The notes beneath the pieces were generated by a model. It saw only the letters and a list, made by a program, of their open reading frames with translations. It did not search any database and was not told the origin of the DNA. A DNA stretch of 64,000 nucleotides, from positions 39,704,774-39,768,773 of the forward strand of contig JAPTYO010000001.1 of NCBI GenBank assembly GCA_036873135.1, read 5' to 3'. Made by a program: the position numbers and the translations under genes. This stretch comes from Clarkia xantiana subsp. parviflora (lineage: Eukaryota > Streptophyta > Magnoliopsida > Myrtales > Onagraceae). Positions 12,002-22,983 of the stretch are shown here, piece by piece; the first letter of the stretch is position 1; each line of letters begins with the position of its first letter.

Positions 12002-13093
12002 TCTATATACCAATATATTATTTGTGTTGGGTCCTCACCCCCAATAGTCATCTTTTGTACCTTTTCATTTTATTAATAAAAAATATATTATATTTGGTTC
12101 CTATATTTTATAAAATTAATAATTTAGTCATTACCATATTTGAGAAACATTTATTTATCTTTAATACTATTACTAAATCATTATTTAAATTTTGTTTTTT
12201 AAGGCCGTTTAGTCGGCATGTCAGTAATTATAATTTTGGCAAAAAAAAAAGTAATTATAATTAACTTACAATCCAACATTCATGTCAATTAAAGTCAGCC
12301 CTATCATACTCATTCCGTTCAAATTTCGGATACATGTAAATTTTTTTATTCAACGAATTATATAGATCGGGTGGTATATGTTTCGCTTGTTTAGATTTTT
12401 TTTTTTTTTATCACATAGATCAGCCACTAACCAAATTATATATATAACAACTCAAAATATGGGTGAAATGTGGTTCTTGAAGTTTGACTTCGTACAAATA
12501 ACATTTTACTCATCGTCCAATATATACCAAATTTAGTTTTTCTATTTGTTAATCCAATCGCATTGTGTATAGCCTAATTAAAGTTAAATAAATATTTTTG
12601 TTGTAATTTCAAGTCTAAAGTTTAGATTTTTGTGATTTAATTTTATCTTTATTGTTAAATCAAATTGTGTTGGTATGGTGATATAGTATATAATTACGTT
12701 TGTATAGATCAAATTTGTCAATTGATGACTCTAAGTGGTTAAGAACAAATTTACATTCTTGACACCTCAAGTGGATAAGTTAGATACAATTGAGCCGTTA
12801 ATTACCAACGTAATGCTCGACCCAACTAATTTATATATATAACTATAAGGCTAACTTAGTACCGTAACTGAAGACATTAGTTATTTTTTTTACTTAATTA
12901 TCCTCTTCTCTTTCTATCATGATTTGAATTACGTTATGTCGCTCTTCTCTATCACAAAGATTTGTTTCTCACAATGAATCAACTTGTCAATATTTTACTT
13001 TAATTAATTATAAATATTAGTAAAATTAAGATAGATTATATATCTTGAAATTTAAATGATCGATACGCGTGCAACGCACGCATTAATAACTAG
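12002..13093 (+). mobile_element. Non-autonomous Helitron
   Basis: The 5' end is TCTATATACC preceded by A (12001). The 3' end has the hairpin GCGTGC-AAC-GCACGC (13067-13081), then 8 nt, then CTAG (13090-13093) followed by T. Helitrons begin TC, end with a hairpin plus CTRR, insert between A and T and make no TSD, all as seen here. The first 50 bp share a GGTCCTCACCCC-like block with the minus-strand Helitron at 35123-35771. No Rep/helicase is encoded. The 3' end is stronger than the 5' end. Confidence 0.65.
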
Positions 13094-14423
13094 TTTAAAA
13101 TTAATTCTAAAATGTCTCGACATTTAAAGTTAACTATAGACATCATAGCTAATAAATAAATAAATACAATTATGTTTGATTTAATCAAATAATAATATCG
13201 CGTTAATTCTAAAGCTTCAATGTCACTAAATTTCTAGGTCTTTTAAAGTGCAACAACATCAAATTCAGATCATTAAATAATATATTTTTTTACTGTCAAT
13301 ATTTTTTTTAATATAATATATATATTTTTTTTAATATAATATATTCTTTTTTTAATATAATATATTATTACTTTCACATTTATTATACAGAATTATTTAC
13401 TTTTATTTCTTATAATACTTTATACTTCTTATATCATTATTAAAAAAAAAATCTAAGTTCAAAGATATTTTAATTTATGTAAAGATAAGTCTTATCTCTA
13501 ATATATTCCTAGATGGGAAGTTTTTCTAATATATATGATATCATATATCTTTAATCTACGTATAGTATAACAAATTAATTAAGAATATATATTTTATTTT
13601 TAGAATATTTATTTAAAATCAATTTTTTGGGGGAAAACACAGGTTATTAACTATATTTTTTTTGCCACAACTATTAACTATATTTATTTTTGCCACAGTT
13701 AGGTACTCATAAATAATTATGATAGAATTTGATATAATAATAGTGATAAATCAATTTACTGATTCATATATATTTTTTTAACCAAAATAATTGTTAGAAA
13801 AATTGTGATTTAAACGTTTATTGTGGAGTGTCTTCTTCTAGCGAAAATAAAAATAAAATTTTTACCTGGTATGAGCGCAAGCTGCCATTCTCTACTACGT
13901 ATCTAACCATTATTAATAGAACAAAAATATATATATATAAGAAACAAATAATTAAGCATTGATACACATATATAAGTTGTGGCAATGGATCAGCAGTTGA
14001 GTTTAGTCGCATCAAGTAGTTGAATTCAATTGTGGCAAGAAAAAGAGTAGTTGAATTGAATGCCAAATGGTTGATATATAATATATATGGTGTTAAAACC
14101 AACTAATAATTAATTACACATATTGCAATTTTAATGAAATAATATATTATCTATTATTAATATATACATATATAATTGTACTGCATATTTATTGTAACCT
14201 CGACGTTAAACTGTATTTTCATATGGGACGAGTTCTAGACCGAGGGTGGTTGACCGACATTCTAATGCAGCCGCTCAATTAATTAATTGGCACCGTACAA
14301 AAAGACAAATAAAGCAACTCAATCACATCCTCTATGTGGTGCCACGTGTACACTACTAGAATAATAAGCCTGACTTGTTTAACTTCATATTCGTCAATAC
14401 TTGAACGATCCATCCATTAATTA

Positions 14424-14476
<53 letters not shown>

Positions 14477-16492
14477 GTATTTTACAATTTACACACTGAC
14501 TCGTTGCGAGTGAAAATTAATCTAGTTAGGTATTGAATGAGCGTGTTACGAATGGTTGTCCTCTTCATATGGTGCCATTACTCTAGGATCATCAATTTAC
14601 CATTTACAGACCGATTTGTGTGATTCCGAAAATAAAAAAATATTTATGATCAGTATTTTTCTCCCTTATTAACTGGTCTGGTACGAATAAGAATTAATTT
14701 AAATGTGAAGTAAGTATATTACAGATGTGTTATTATCTTAATAATTTGAAAAAATAAACTCTTCAACTGCATGCATGTGCATGGACCACATACAAGCACG
14801 TATTTGGCCCATACTGATGTTGTCTTCCATTATTTGCATGTATAATTTTAAAAATATAATAGTGATTTTTTTTTTAAATAATAAAAAAAAAATGCTTACG
14901 TACTTGGTAAACGGAACGGATCAGTTCTAAGACTCAAGCTCGGCGTGTCGTTTTATAAGGTGAAAGGCTAGAAGGAAGTGGAACAAAAAACGTAAAAGCA
15001 AATATATAATATATATGTATATATATATCGATGATGAGATGATACATAATTAACGTGTTGGAGATGAGATAGACGATACAGTTAGGGTTTGGTAGGTGGT
15101 GAGAGAAGTTAAAGTAGTAAAGAAAATAGTGTCCCGTTCATATCAAAGATTGGTTAGGAGTTGGATTGGAGTGTGGTGCCCTAATTATTGCTGTTTTCTT
15201 CAGGTTTTTACACCTTGCCGTTGCATGGCATGGACACGTACACATGCACATGCTTCTACAAACAATCATTATACGGAACCGATTTAAAAATCACTTAGAT
15301 ACTCAGATAAAAACTTATGTAATTCTATTTGAACTTTCTTGCAAGGAAATTTGTTTTTAATTTAATTTAAAATATTAAAAGAACGCATATATTTTATTAT
15401 CGATTAGTTTGTTACAGTGTTATACATAAGTTAGAATTATGTGATATTTTATGTTATTCAGATGTTTTACATCTGAAAAATTGTTCGTATATTAAAGTAC
15501 GGTTAGAGAAAGTAATTATGATTACGACATTCAAATATAATTAAATAGTATATATATATATTTATAGAGTTACGTAATATTTATTTTATGATATGGATAT
15601 TTCTAACGCGTTTTAAAATTTATAATCGGAGATTGTAATATTTGACATAATAATATGCATTTAGAGTTAGAAGCTCTAAAGAATTGATTAAAACTTTAAA
15701 ATTTTGCAATTCCGCTATTTGTCATTATCTAATTTAATAAAAGAGAATTACATTTCTTTTGATTTGTCGCCTAATTACACGGCAGCAATTGTATCTCTCC
15801 ACCTGTCCAAAAATTTATTATGTTAGCTAGAAATTTTTGATACTTGGTAGGTTCGTTTTTTTTTTTTTTTTGGTAGGTTCGTTCACTGAGCTTAAAAACC
15901 ATTATTTTGACAAACCATGGAGAATTGCAAATCCATGCAAACCCTAAATCTACCACGTAATTAATTATATAAGCTCATGCATCCTCAACTTATTTAATTA
16001 TTTACACTCATTTAACATTTGTTTAGTCAAGTGATAATAAATTTCATTATATATATATATTTATATCAACAGCGACATTTTCCAGAAATGATCAATTAGA
16101 GAAAAGCTAATGTTGATTGTTGAGACAATGGCGATTTGACACGAAGAGATTATATGAAAGTGAAAGCTACCAACACACACGTTCTTTCTTAATTTCTTGC
16201 ATATGTTTACAGAGTAGATAATTAAACAAATAATTAGCTAGCTGGGATGGGACATAATTAATTTAATTTAATCGCTTATCTTTGTATAAACGTTTTGAAT
16301 GCTACTAAACAACCATATAGTAAAATGATGTACTATTTTTAACATTTCCTCTCTTAATTAGATTTTTGGATTTGATTATTATTAATGGGAAAAATTTCAT
16401 AATCAACATTTTATTCTGTACGAGAGCTGACTAGGTGCGATCAACTATTATTATAAGAGCTGTCACCAAGAACACCATGTGGGAAAACAATA
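13094..16492. other. AT-rich intergenic DNA
   Basis: No gene is supported. It contains a triple repeat of TTTTTTAATATAATATAT near 13308-13368 and a long (AT)n run at 14426-14473. SINE-like copies lie at about 14474-14545, 14620-14735 and 16385-16442. Short ORFs (for example 13818-14102 and 15096-15360) lack domains and are regarded as chance. Confidence 0.5.
14620..14735 (+). repeat. SINE-like repeat copy
   Basis: TTTATGATCAGTATTTTTCT, then CTGGTACGAATAAGAATTAA, then GAAGTAAGTATATTACAG align by eye with the copies at 2590 and 9345. A second partial copy directly precedes it at 14474-14545 after the AT microsatellite. Confidence 0.5.
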
Positions 16493-16497
16493 GTATT

Positions 16498-17302
16498 TGT
16501 TGCGTCCGGATTGAACAAGGTCGCGAGGATGCGCCTGTGGTTGTGTGGGCTGTGATCCTTCTGTCGGAGGTTGAGCCACTAACGAGTGTTCAGACTTGCT
16601 CCCGTATGAGGATTGTGTCACGGTATGGCTGTGACTCGGTAAGGCTGGGACTCGGTAAGGTTGTGACCCGGCAAGGTTGTGACCCGGCAAGGTTGTGACC
16701 CGGCAAGGTTGTGTCTCATACGCCAGATCCTGCACCAAGGACCAATGCTAGCACGGAGAGGGGGGGTGGTGCTAGCGGAGCCCTCTCCGATGCTTAAGTC
16801 ACTATAAGGGCAAAAAGGTAATTTCTAGAGAGAGAATTTCTAGAGAGAAGTCAGAGCTCAAAATACCAAAGTTGGGCAAATGAGAGAATGTGTGAAAATG
16901 GGTGGCCAATACCTCCTATTTATAGGCTTTCTTGGGACCGGACCCGGTTTTAGAGCGGTTTGATGACGGTTCAAGATCATGCGGTAACCGTCATCCATAT
17001 TGGTAATGTGCGAACTTGACTTCTCTATACGCAATGGTAATCGCGGATACGGTAGTCGCGCGATACCCGTAAGGTAATCCGGACCTCGTCGAATTTGGGC
17101 AATTCGGCGAGGTCCGGATTGCCGCGCAACCCGGACGTCCGGGTTGCTTTGTGCAACCCGGAGGTCTGGTCCGGACGCGCGTAAAGGCGCTTCCGGACCG
17201 TTTTGATACCGTGGGAGGTGTTTTTAAACCGAGATGTGATTTTCGACACGTTTACGAGGCCCGAAATGTAAACACGAACCCGAATTGGACATTTATCCAT
17301 CA
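16498..17302 (-). repeat. 3' LTR of element 1
   Basis: 805 bp running TG...CA in both orientations (plus strand TGTTGCGTCC to TTTATCCATCA). It contains a TATA box at 16917-16924 (minus), three GACCCGGCAAGGTTGT-type 16-bp repeats in U5, and CCGGACGTCCGG inverted units in U3. It is shorter than the partner LTR mainly through fewer repeat units. Confidence 0.95.
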
Positions 17303-17314
17303 CTTGCCCCCGAG
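17303..17314 (-). other. Polypurine tract of element 1
   Basis: The minus strand reads CTCGGGGGCAAG directly before TGATGG of the 3' LTR, identical to element 2. Confidence 0.85.
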
Positions 17315-18718
17315 TCAAGTAACGGTTTAGAACCTTTCTTGACTCTATTTTAAGTTAGGATATTTGTCCAATTTGAGTTTGACGCTAACCTTTCGGTTTT
17401 GATCGTTGGTCGGACGCAAGCATCTTGATTTCGTCCGTCGCTTGATTTTTCGGCCGAATGGCTTTGTTTCCTACCATCATGGTTAGTGCAATAGGAAATG
17501 TATATGCGCGAATATGATTATCGTCGGAGACATGAGCAAACGGTAATGCGCTATGCGAACATGTATCTATCCACATGCGTACATAAGTAATAGTCATGGC
17601 AAGATTGTAATTACGCAATGCAAGAAATAGAAACCGTACGTTTCTAAAATGACTAAGTGATTACCGAATCATGAATCATGTGATTGCAACATACGTGTAT
17701 AGTAATGGATTTGATATGTGCAATGTTAAGACATGCATAGGAGTAGATATTTTAAGAGGAGAGGGTAGAGTATACCGTAGGGGTTTAGTCTTGAGTGTAG
17801 GTAAACTAATCCTTTGATCCTTATCCATAAAGCATCTCTTTGGGATTAGTAAATACACATATCCCCATTTATCCTTCCAGCACCTTGGAAGTTCACCATT
17901 CCACTCCCTTTGCAGGTAATTCATTCACCATTTCCCGAAATTGCTTTTGTGTGCAAAATTTCTTTGCCGTCGTGGAGGCTAGATACGTTTTGACAGTTTC
18001 GAGTCTGATTTTTGGCTTGTTTTTTGAAGTTGACACCATCATTCGACTCGGTTCGTCCCAAGGATTCCAGCGCCACCTTCGGAGCCGCCAGAAGACCTCG
18101 CACGCGCCCTCACGCGCCGCCGCGAGTGGAGCTCCTTCGCCGGAGCGTGTGGCCCACGCGCCGCCTTCCCGACCTCGCCTCGTTGCGGTCCTTACCTTTC
18201 CGGAATCGTCTCGACGAGGGGAGTCCATTGGAATACCTTCCGTCATGTTTTGAGGTAATTTGGAAACTCGAATTCTTAGGACAGCTTCGACTTGAATGTC
18301 GATGTTGCCACGTTGTTGTTTGTTTAAGTCATTTTTCGTTGTCGACATGTGGGACTGCTTGTTGATGTTTATACGTCGAGTAATTGCTGATTTATCGCCG
18401 TCATTATCGTCGTTTGTCCATAATTTAGGCGATTTTCCATTTCCATGGGTATTTGATATGGAATTCCCCGTATCTTCGTGTAGAAGCTTTTTTGGTCGAT
18501 GTGCATGATTTTCCTCCTTGGCGGGTTTTTTAGTTGATGGGGATTGCCCAATAACTTTAGGCATAGTCACTTGTCGTCTTGATGCCTTAGAGAAAAAATT
18601 TCCTTAAGCATTGCCGCGTCCGATTCTTACGGTTTGTCGCGTTAATCCCCCGTTTGCATGATCGCCCCTTAGGATGTTAGTTCCTTCCATGGTACGTACC
18701 AACTTTACTATGTGCGTG
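17315..18718 (-). other. 3' noncoding region of element 1 with long open frames on both strands
   Basis: The region is collinear with 46370-47757 of element 2. A sense (minus) frame of about 220 codons spans 17893-18564 but is broken in element 2. A plus-strand frame (17840-18253) is open over 137 codons here and over exactly the same length in element 2 (47233-46820). Neither has a recognised domain, and the plus frame lacks an initiating ATG. Confidence 0.45.
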
Positions 18719-19238
18719 GAACTTGGTCACGTGCGTTGACTTTTTGATACGCGCGTTGACTTTTGATACGTGCGTTGACTTTTGATACATGCGTTGACTT
18801 TTGATATGCGCGTTGACTTTTAATACGTGCGTTGACTTTGATACGCGCGTTGACTTTGATACGTGCATTGATGTTGATACGCGCGTTAACCTTGATACGC
18901 GCATTGATGTTGATACGCGCGTTAACTTTGATACGCGCATTGATGTTGATACGCGCGTTAACTTTGATACGCGAATTGATGTTGATACGCGCGTTAACCT
19001 TGATACGCGCATTGATGTTGATACGCGCGTTAACTTTGATACGCGCATCGATGTTGATACGCGCGTTAACCTTGATACGCGCATTGATGTTGATACGCGT
19101 GTTAACTTTGATATGCGCATTGATGTTGATACGCGCGTTAACCTTGATACGCGCATTGATGTTGATACGCGCGTTAACTTTGATACGCGCATTGATGTTG
19201 ATACGCGCGTTAACTTTGATACGCGCATTGATGTTGTG
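18719..19238. repeat. 36-bp tandem array (two 18-bp halves) of element 1
   Basis: Unit on the plus strand is GATACGCGCGTTAACTTT followed by GATACGCGCATTGATGTT. There are about eleven units from 18838 to 19238, preceded by looser 18-19-bp relatives. The unit is a multiple of three without stops, so long low-complexity ORFs appear on both strands. The same array is in element 2 at 44439-44902. Confidence 0.95.
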
Positions 19239-19299
19239 CAGGTTGTGAAGTCGTAGTAGCTCCTTGCAGAATCCCCCTCCTTTCGACTGAGTTGTTGCT

Positions 19300-20747
19300 A
19301 TGAGTAAACCCCTCATTCTTTCTCTGAACGTTTTTGAGCATTTTGATACTCATGATGGATAGCTTTTCGAACGGTACTATGCCTTTTGTGAATTCTTATT
19401 GCAGGTTGGTTTGCTGGAAAGAGTTCGTCGCTTCATGCGGCGGCCTCGCGTATTGCTTCCCGTGCCGATCCGGTTTTGGTGACCCCTGCCCCCGTCACTC
19501 CTGCCAACTCGGGGCGTGATCTTGGCAAAGGATCTTCTACTCATGTGACCGGGGATACTCTCCCAGTGTCTGATTCTCGCGTGTCTTCCAAGCGGACTGA
19601 CACAGTGGCGCGTGGACCGACTGATCCCAAGCGCTTGAAGCCAAATGCGACTACTTCCACTCGTAAAGGCAAGGAAGTTGCGAGTCGTAATGTGGCGTTA
19701 TCTGCCCCCCCAGTCGGGAAACCGACCTGTGGAAGGCCGCGGACTTTGTAAGTATATTTTTGATGATTGTACTCCGCGGTTTTGTTATTTGTTGTTAACT
19801 ACTTTTATTTCTTTGTCGTAGCGGTTCCCCCTCTTAGGCGCGACCATCTGGTGTGCCCAGTTGGGTTGGACATTACCGGGGATACCTGGGCTCCTTTTGG
19901 TACTGGTGGAGTTTATTTCCCCAGGGAGTCTTCACTTCGCACTCCCGAGGTTGGAGTCCGCGTGTTGCGTAGGTGTGTTCCACCAGGTGATAGGCATTCT
20001 TGCCCAAAGACTGATGAGGAGGCTGAGGCTTATGCACAGGGTGCCTTATCCCGATTTGCTCCTGTAAGTAACTTGATTTTTCTGCCAAGTTTGTTGCTCT
20101 TGCGATTTATGTTTGGCTTATCGCGTTGATATGTGCAGGTTGTAGCCGACATGGTGAACATGTCATCTTTTGTCATGGAGTTGGTGAGCGCGAAGCAGGC
20201 GGCTATGGATAAGTGTGACGCCGTGCGCCAAGAGTTGCTGCGAACCAAAGAAGAGGCTCGCGTGTTGAGTTTGAAGGCTACAGCTTCTGAGAGTCTTTAT
20301 GAAGCGCGCCATACTCGTTTGTCAAAGCTTGAGTCTGAGATGATCGCTCTCGAGAAGAAGGTTACAGATGATCTTCATTCTCAAGGAGCGGAGCTAGTTG
20401 CTCTCGGTAAAGAGAGTCGGGAGAAGGGCGTACAAGTGGGTTTCACTAAGTACTTGGGAACTTCAGACTTTGAAGCCGCTGTTGAGGAGAAAGTGAACAA
20501 CCTGATGAGCGAGCGTTCTGAAGATTATTTCACTCGTGTGAAAGATCTTGACCCTGGGTTCCCTTTTGGCGAGTTAGGGCCGTATGCGAATTACGCCCTT
20601 TCTCATATTGAGGCGCTGAACCTTTTGGAGCGTGGCCTTCCCAACTACGAGGTGTTGGTAAATGATAGCGGAGATGTGAACGTCATTGTCACTTCTCCCG
20701 AGTTTATGGAAGTTGCCCCCGGGCCTCCTGGTGATCCTTTTATTTGA
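19300..20747 (+). CDS. Antisense spliced gene inside Tat element 1 (coiled-coil protein)
   Basis: The gene runs opposite to gag-pol. Proposed exons are 19300-19303, 19405-19747, 19838-20063 and 20139-20747, all with GT-AG borders: GTAAAC, GTAAGT and GTAAGT donors, and TTGCAG, CTCTTAG and GTGCAG acceptors. They join to 1182 nt, 393 residues, with no stop. Residues about 195-290 form a probable coiled coil (heptad-rich, starting near MELVSAKQAAMDKC). The C-terminal part has FPFGELGPYANYAL. Antisense ORFs are known in Tat-lineage elements, often annotated as 'putative gypsy type transposon'; membership here is inferred from position and style. The tiny first exon is the weakest part. Element 2 has lost this gene. 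Confidence 0.6.
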
Positions 20748-21540
20748 ACTGCTCGTTTTGCAATGAGCATGTTTGACTCGTTTATGAGTTCACTTGCCTC
20801 CTGGCTTCTATGTTTAGAAACTTGTTGGAGTTGTTGTTTGACTGTTGCTTGTGACTTGTTCGTTTTGAAGTACGTCGTATGAACCTGTTTTATACACAGT
20901 AGTTTGCATGATAACTTGTTAGTAATATTTCATACTGTTATCGCTTACTGTGTTTCCTGAATCCAGATGACTAGTAGTGAAAACATAGTCCCCGTAATCG
21001 TGACTGATAGCCACTTTTGATTCAAAATTGCTCGCACGATGCGTTATGCATGTTGTACGTCTTCCTGCATGCCTTGTTACTATATCCGTCGAAGCTTGTC
21101 AAGTGATTCGCGTATAGCGACTTAACAAGTAGTATGTTTGAAATGTGTTATCTTTGCTTGAGCAAGATACTAGTTTATACCGTCTCTTAGTTCCACTCTA
21201 AGGCGACGTTGTACAAGACTCTACTTGTAAATTTTATGAGTTTTAAACAGGGTGCGCACCTGCCAGCGTGTATCAACCCGCGTTGGGGAAGCATACGTAA
21301 AAACTTTTTGGTTTTTGAAAAAGTGTTTTGCAAATCCTGGAATTCATATTTGATAAAATGTTTGGCAAGGTGTTTGATACATAAAATATTTTATAAAGTC
21401 TTTGACAAAATAATTGGTAAAAATATTTGTGATACATGATTCCTGCGTCCAGGGACCATGTAGCACTTTTGAGAGTATGAATTGTGATGCATGTTTTCTG
21501 CGTCCAGGAATCACGCATCACGGCTTTGAAAGTATGTAGA
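20748..21540. other. Noncoding region between the antisense gene and the 66-bp array
   Basis: It contains the 3' flank of the antisense gene. Part of the region is shared with element 2 (about 42620-43420, reversed), for example GTGCGCACCTGCCAGCGTG. No gene is seen. Confidence 0.5.
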
Positions 21541-22372
21541 ACGGAATTGTCGTCTAGTTAGAGGACTTCCGCTGTAAAGGGTGAACCCATACAAGGAATT
21601 CGTAACATGGGATTGTCGTCTAAACAGGGGACATCCGCTATGCAGAGTGAACCCATACAAGGAATTCGTAACATTGGATTGTCGTCTAAACAGAGGACAT
21701 CCGCTATGCAGAGTGAGCCCATACAAGGAATTCGTACCATGGGATTGTCGTCTAAACAGAGGACATCCGCTATGCAGAGTGAACCCATACAAGGAATTCG
21801 TACCATGGGATTGTCGTCTAAACAGAGGACATCCGCTATGCAGAGTGAACCCATACAAGGAATTCGTACCATGGGATTGTCGTCTAAACAGAGGACATCC
21901 GCTTTGCAGAGTGAACCCATACAAGGAATTCGTACCATGGGATTGTCGTCTAAACAGAGGACATCAGCTATGCAGAGTGAACCCATACAAGGAATTCGTA
22001 CCATGGGATTGTCGTCTAAACAGAGGACATCCGCTATGCAGAGTGAACCCATACAAGGAATTCGTACCATGGGATTGTCGTCTAAACAGAGGACATCCGT
22101 TTTGCAGAGTGAACCCATACAAGGAATTCGTACCATGGGATTGTCGTCTAAACAGAGGACATCCGCTATGCAGAGTGAATCCATACAAGGAATTCGTACC
22201 ATGGGATTGTCGTCTAAACAGAGAACATCCGCTATGCAGAGTGAACCCATACAAGGAATTCATACCGTGGGATTGTCGTCTAAACAGAGGACATCCGCTT
22301 TGCAGAGTGAACCCATACAAGGAATTCGTAACATTGGGTTGTCGTCTAAACAGAGGACATCCGCTCTAAAGG
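21541..22372. repeat. 66-bp tandem array of element 1
   Basis: About 12.5 units. Each has ACCCATACAAGGAATTCGTA, GGATTGTCGTCTAAACAG and GGACATCCGCTATGCAGAG. Periodicity is exactly 66 bp (accc at 21585, 21651 and so on). 66 is a multiple of three and the unit has no stop in several frames, so 230-270-codon ORFs appear on both strands. A seven-unit version is in element 2 (42150-42630). Confidence 0.97.
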
Positions 22373-22983
22373 GTGGTCAGCCCTGTTATTGTATTTGCCC
22401 ATCCTGTTCTGAATCCAGGGAATGGCTATGAACGTGAGGATTTGTCTCTATCCTCGACATGCTATTTTGATGCTAGGCCTTGGTGTTAATCCAAGATATT
22501 GCTTGTAGTTGACGCCTTTGAATAGTCGTCGTTTTGATAGTAGGTCTTGGAGTTAATCCAAGATATTGCTTGTAGATGACAGCTTCTTGAATAGTCGTCA
22601 TCTTGAGCAAAGAATTGCTATAAGTTCCTTTTTTGTAGATAATTCGCAAGCTGTCCTTGCGTCATATAAGTTGATTGTGGACATAGCGTAATTGCTTTGT
22701 GTTGCCGGTATCTTCTTGAGATAGATTCCAATTTTTGAAAGGAGAGATAAACTCCTTGTTGGTGTAGATAATAGTTGTTGTAGTTACTTTGTTTTGTTTC
22801 CAAGTAACGTACATAGAGTAGTCGTGTTCCTACGAAGATAGAACGACTTCATTAGGTTTGTGAGATTATACAGAGATGCCACTTTATATAAAGGAGTGGT
22901 CTTTTAAACGAGTAGATGCATTATGGAAATAAGAGCAAAAGGGCTTGATACAACAGCTCCTTTTGTGATAGAAGATTATCCTT
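22373..22983 (-). other. Spacer between integrase and the 66-bp array of element 1
   Basis: The counterpart is 41297-42149 of element 2. It contains a direct repeat of TAATCCAAGATATTGCTTGT. No supported coding sequence. Confidence 0.5.

Noticed and set aside
16435..16738. ORFs in LTRs with GHNLAGSQPCRV-type repeats
   Set aside because: They lie in the LTR U5 repeat and recur in every LTR; noncoding.
17893..18564. Sense ORF of about 220 codons in the 3' region of element 1
   Set aside because: Kept only as a note: broken in element 2 and without a recognised domain.
18677..19316. Repetitive ORFs of 138-202 codons encoding ARIKVN or RVNLDT repeats
   Set aside because: Translation of the 36-bp array in several frames; no start context or domain.
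21558..22431. ORFs of 230-274 codons on both strands
   Set aside because: They are produced by the 66-bp stop-free tandem repeat; no domain, and equally long frames on the opposite strand.
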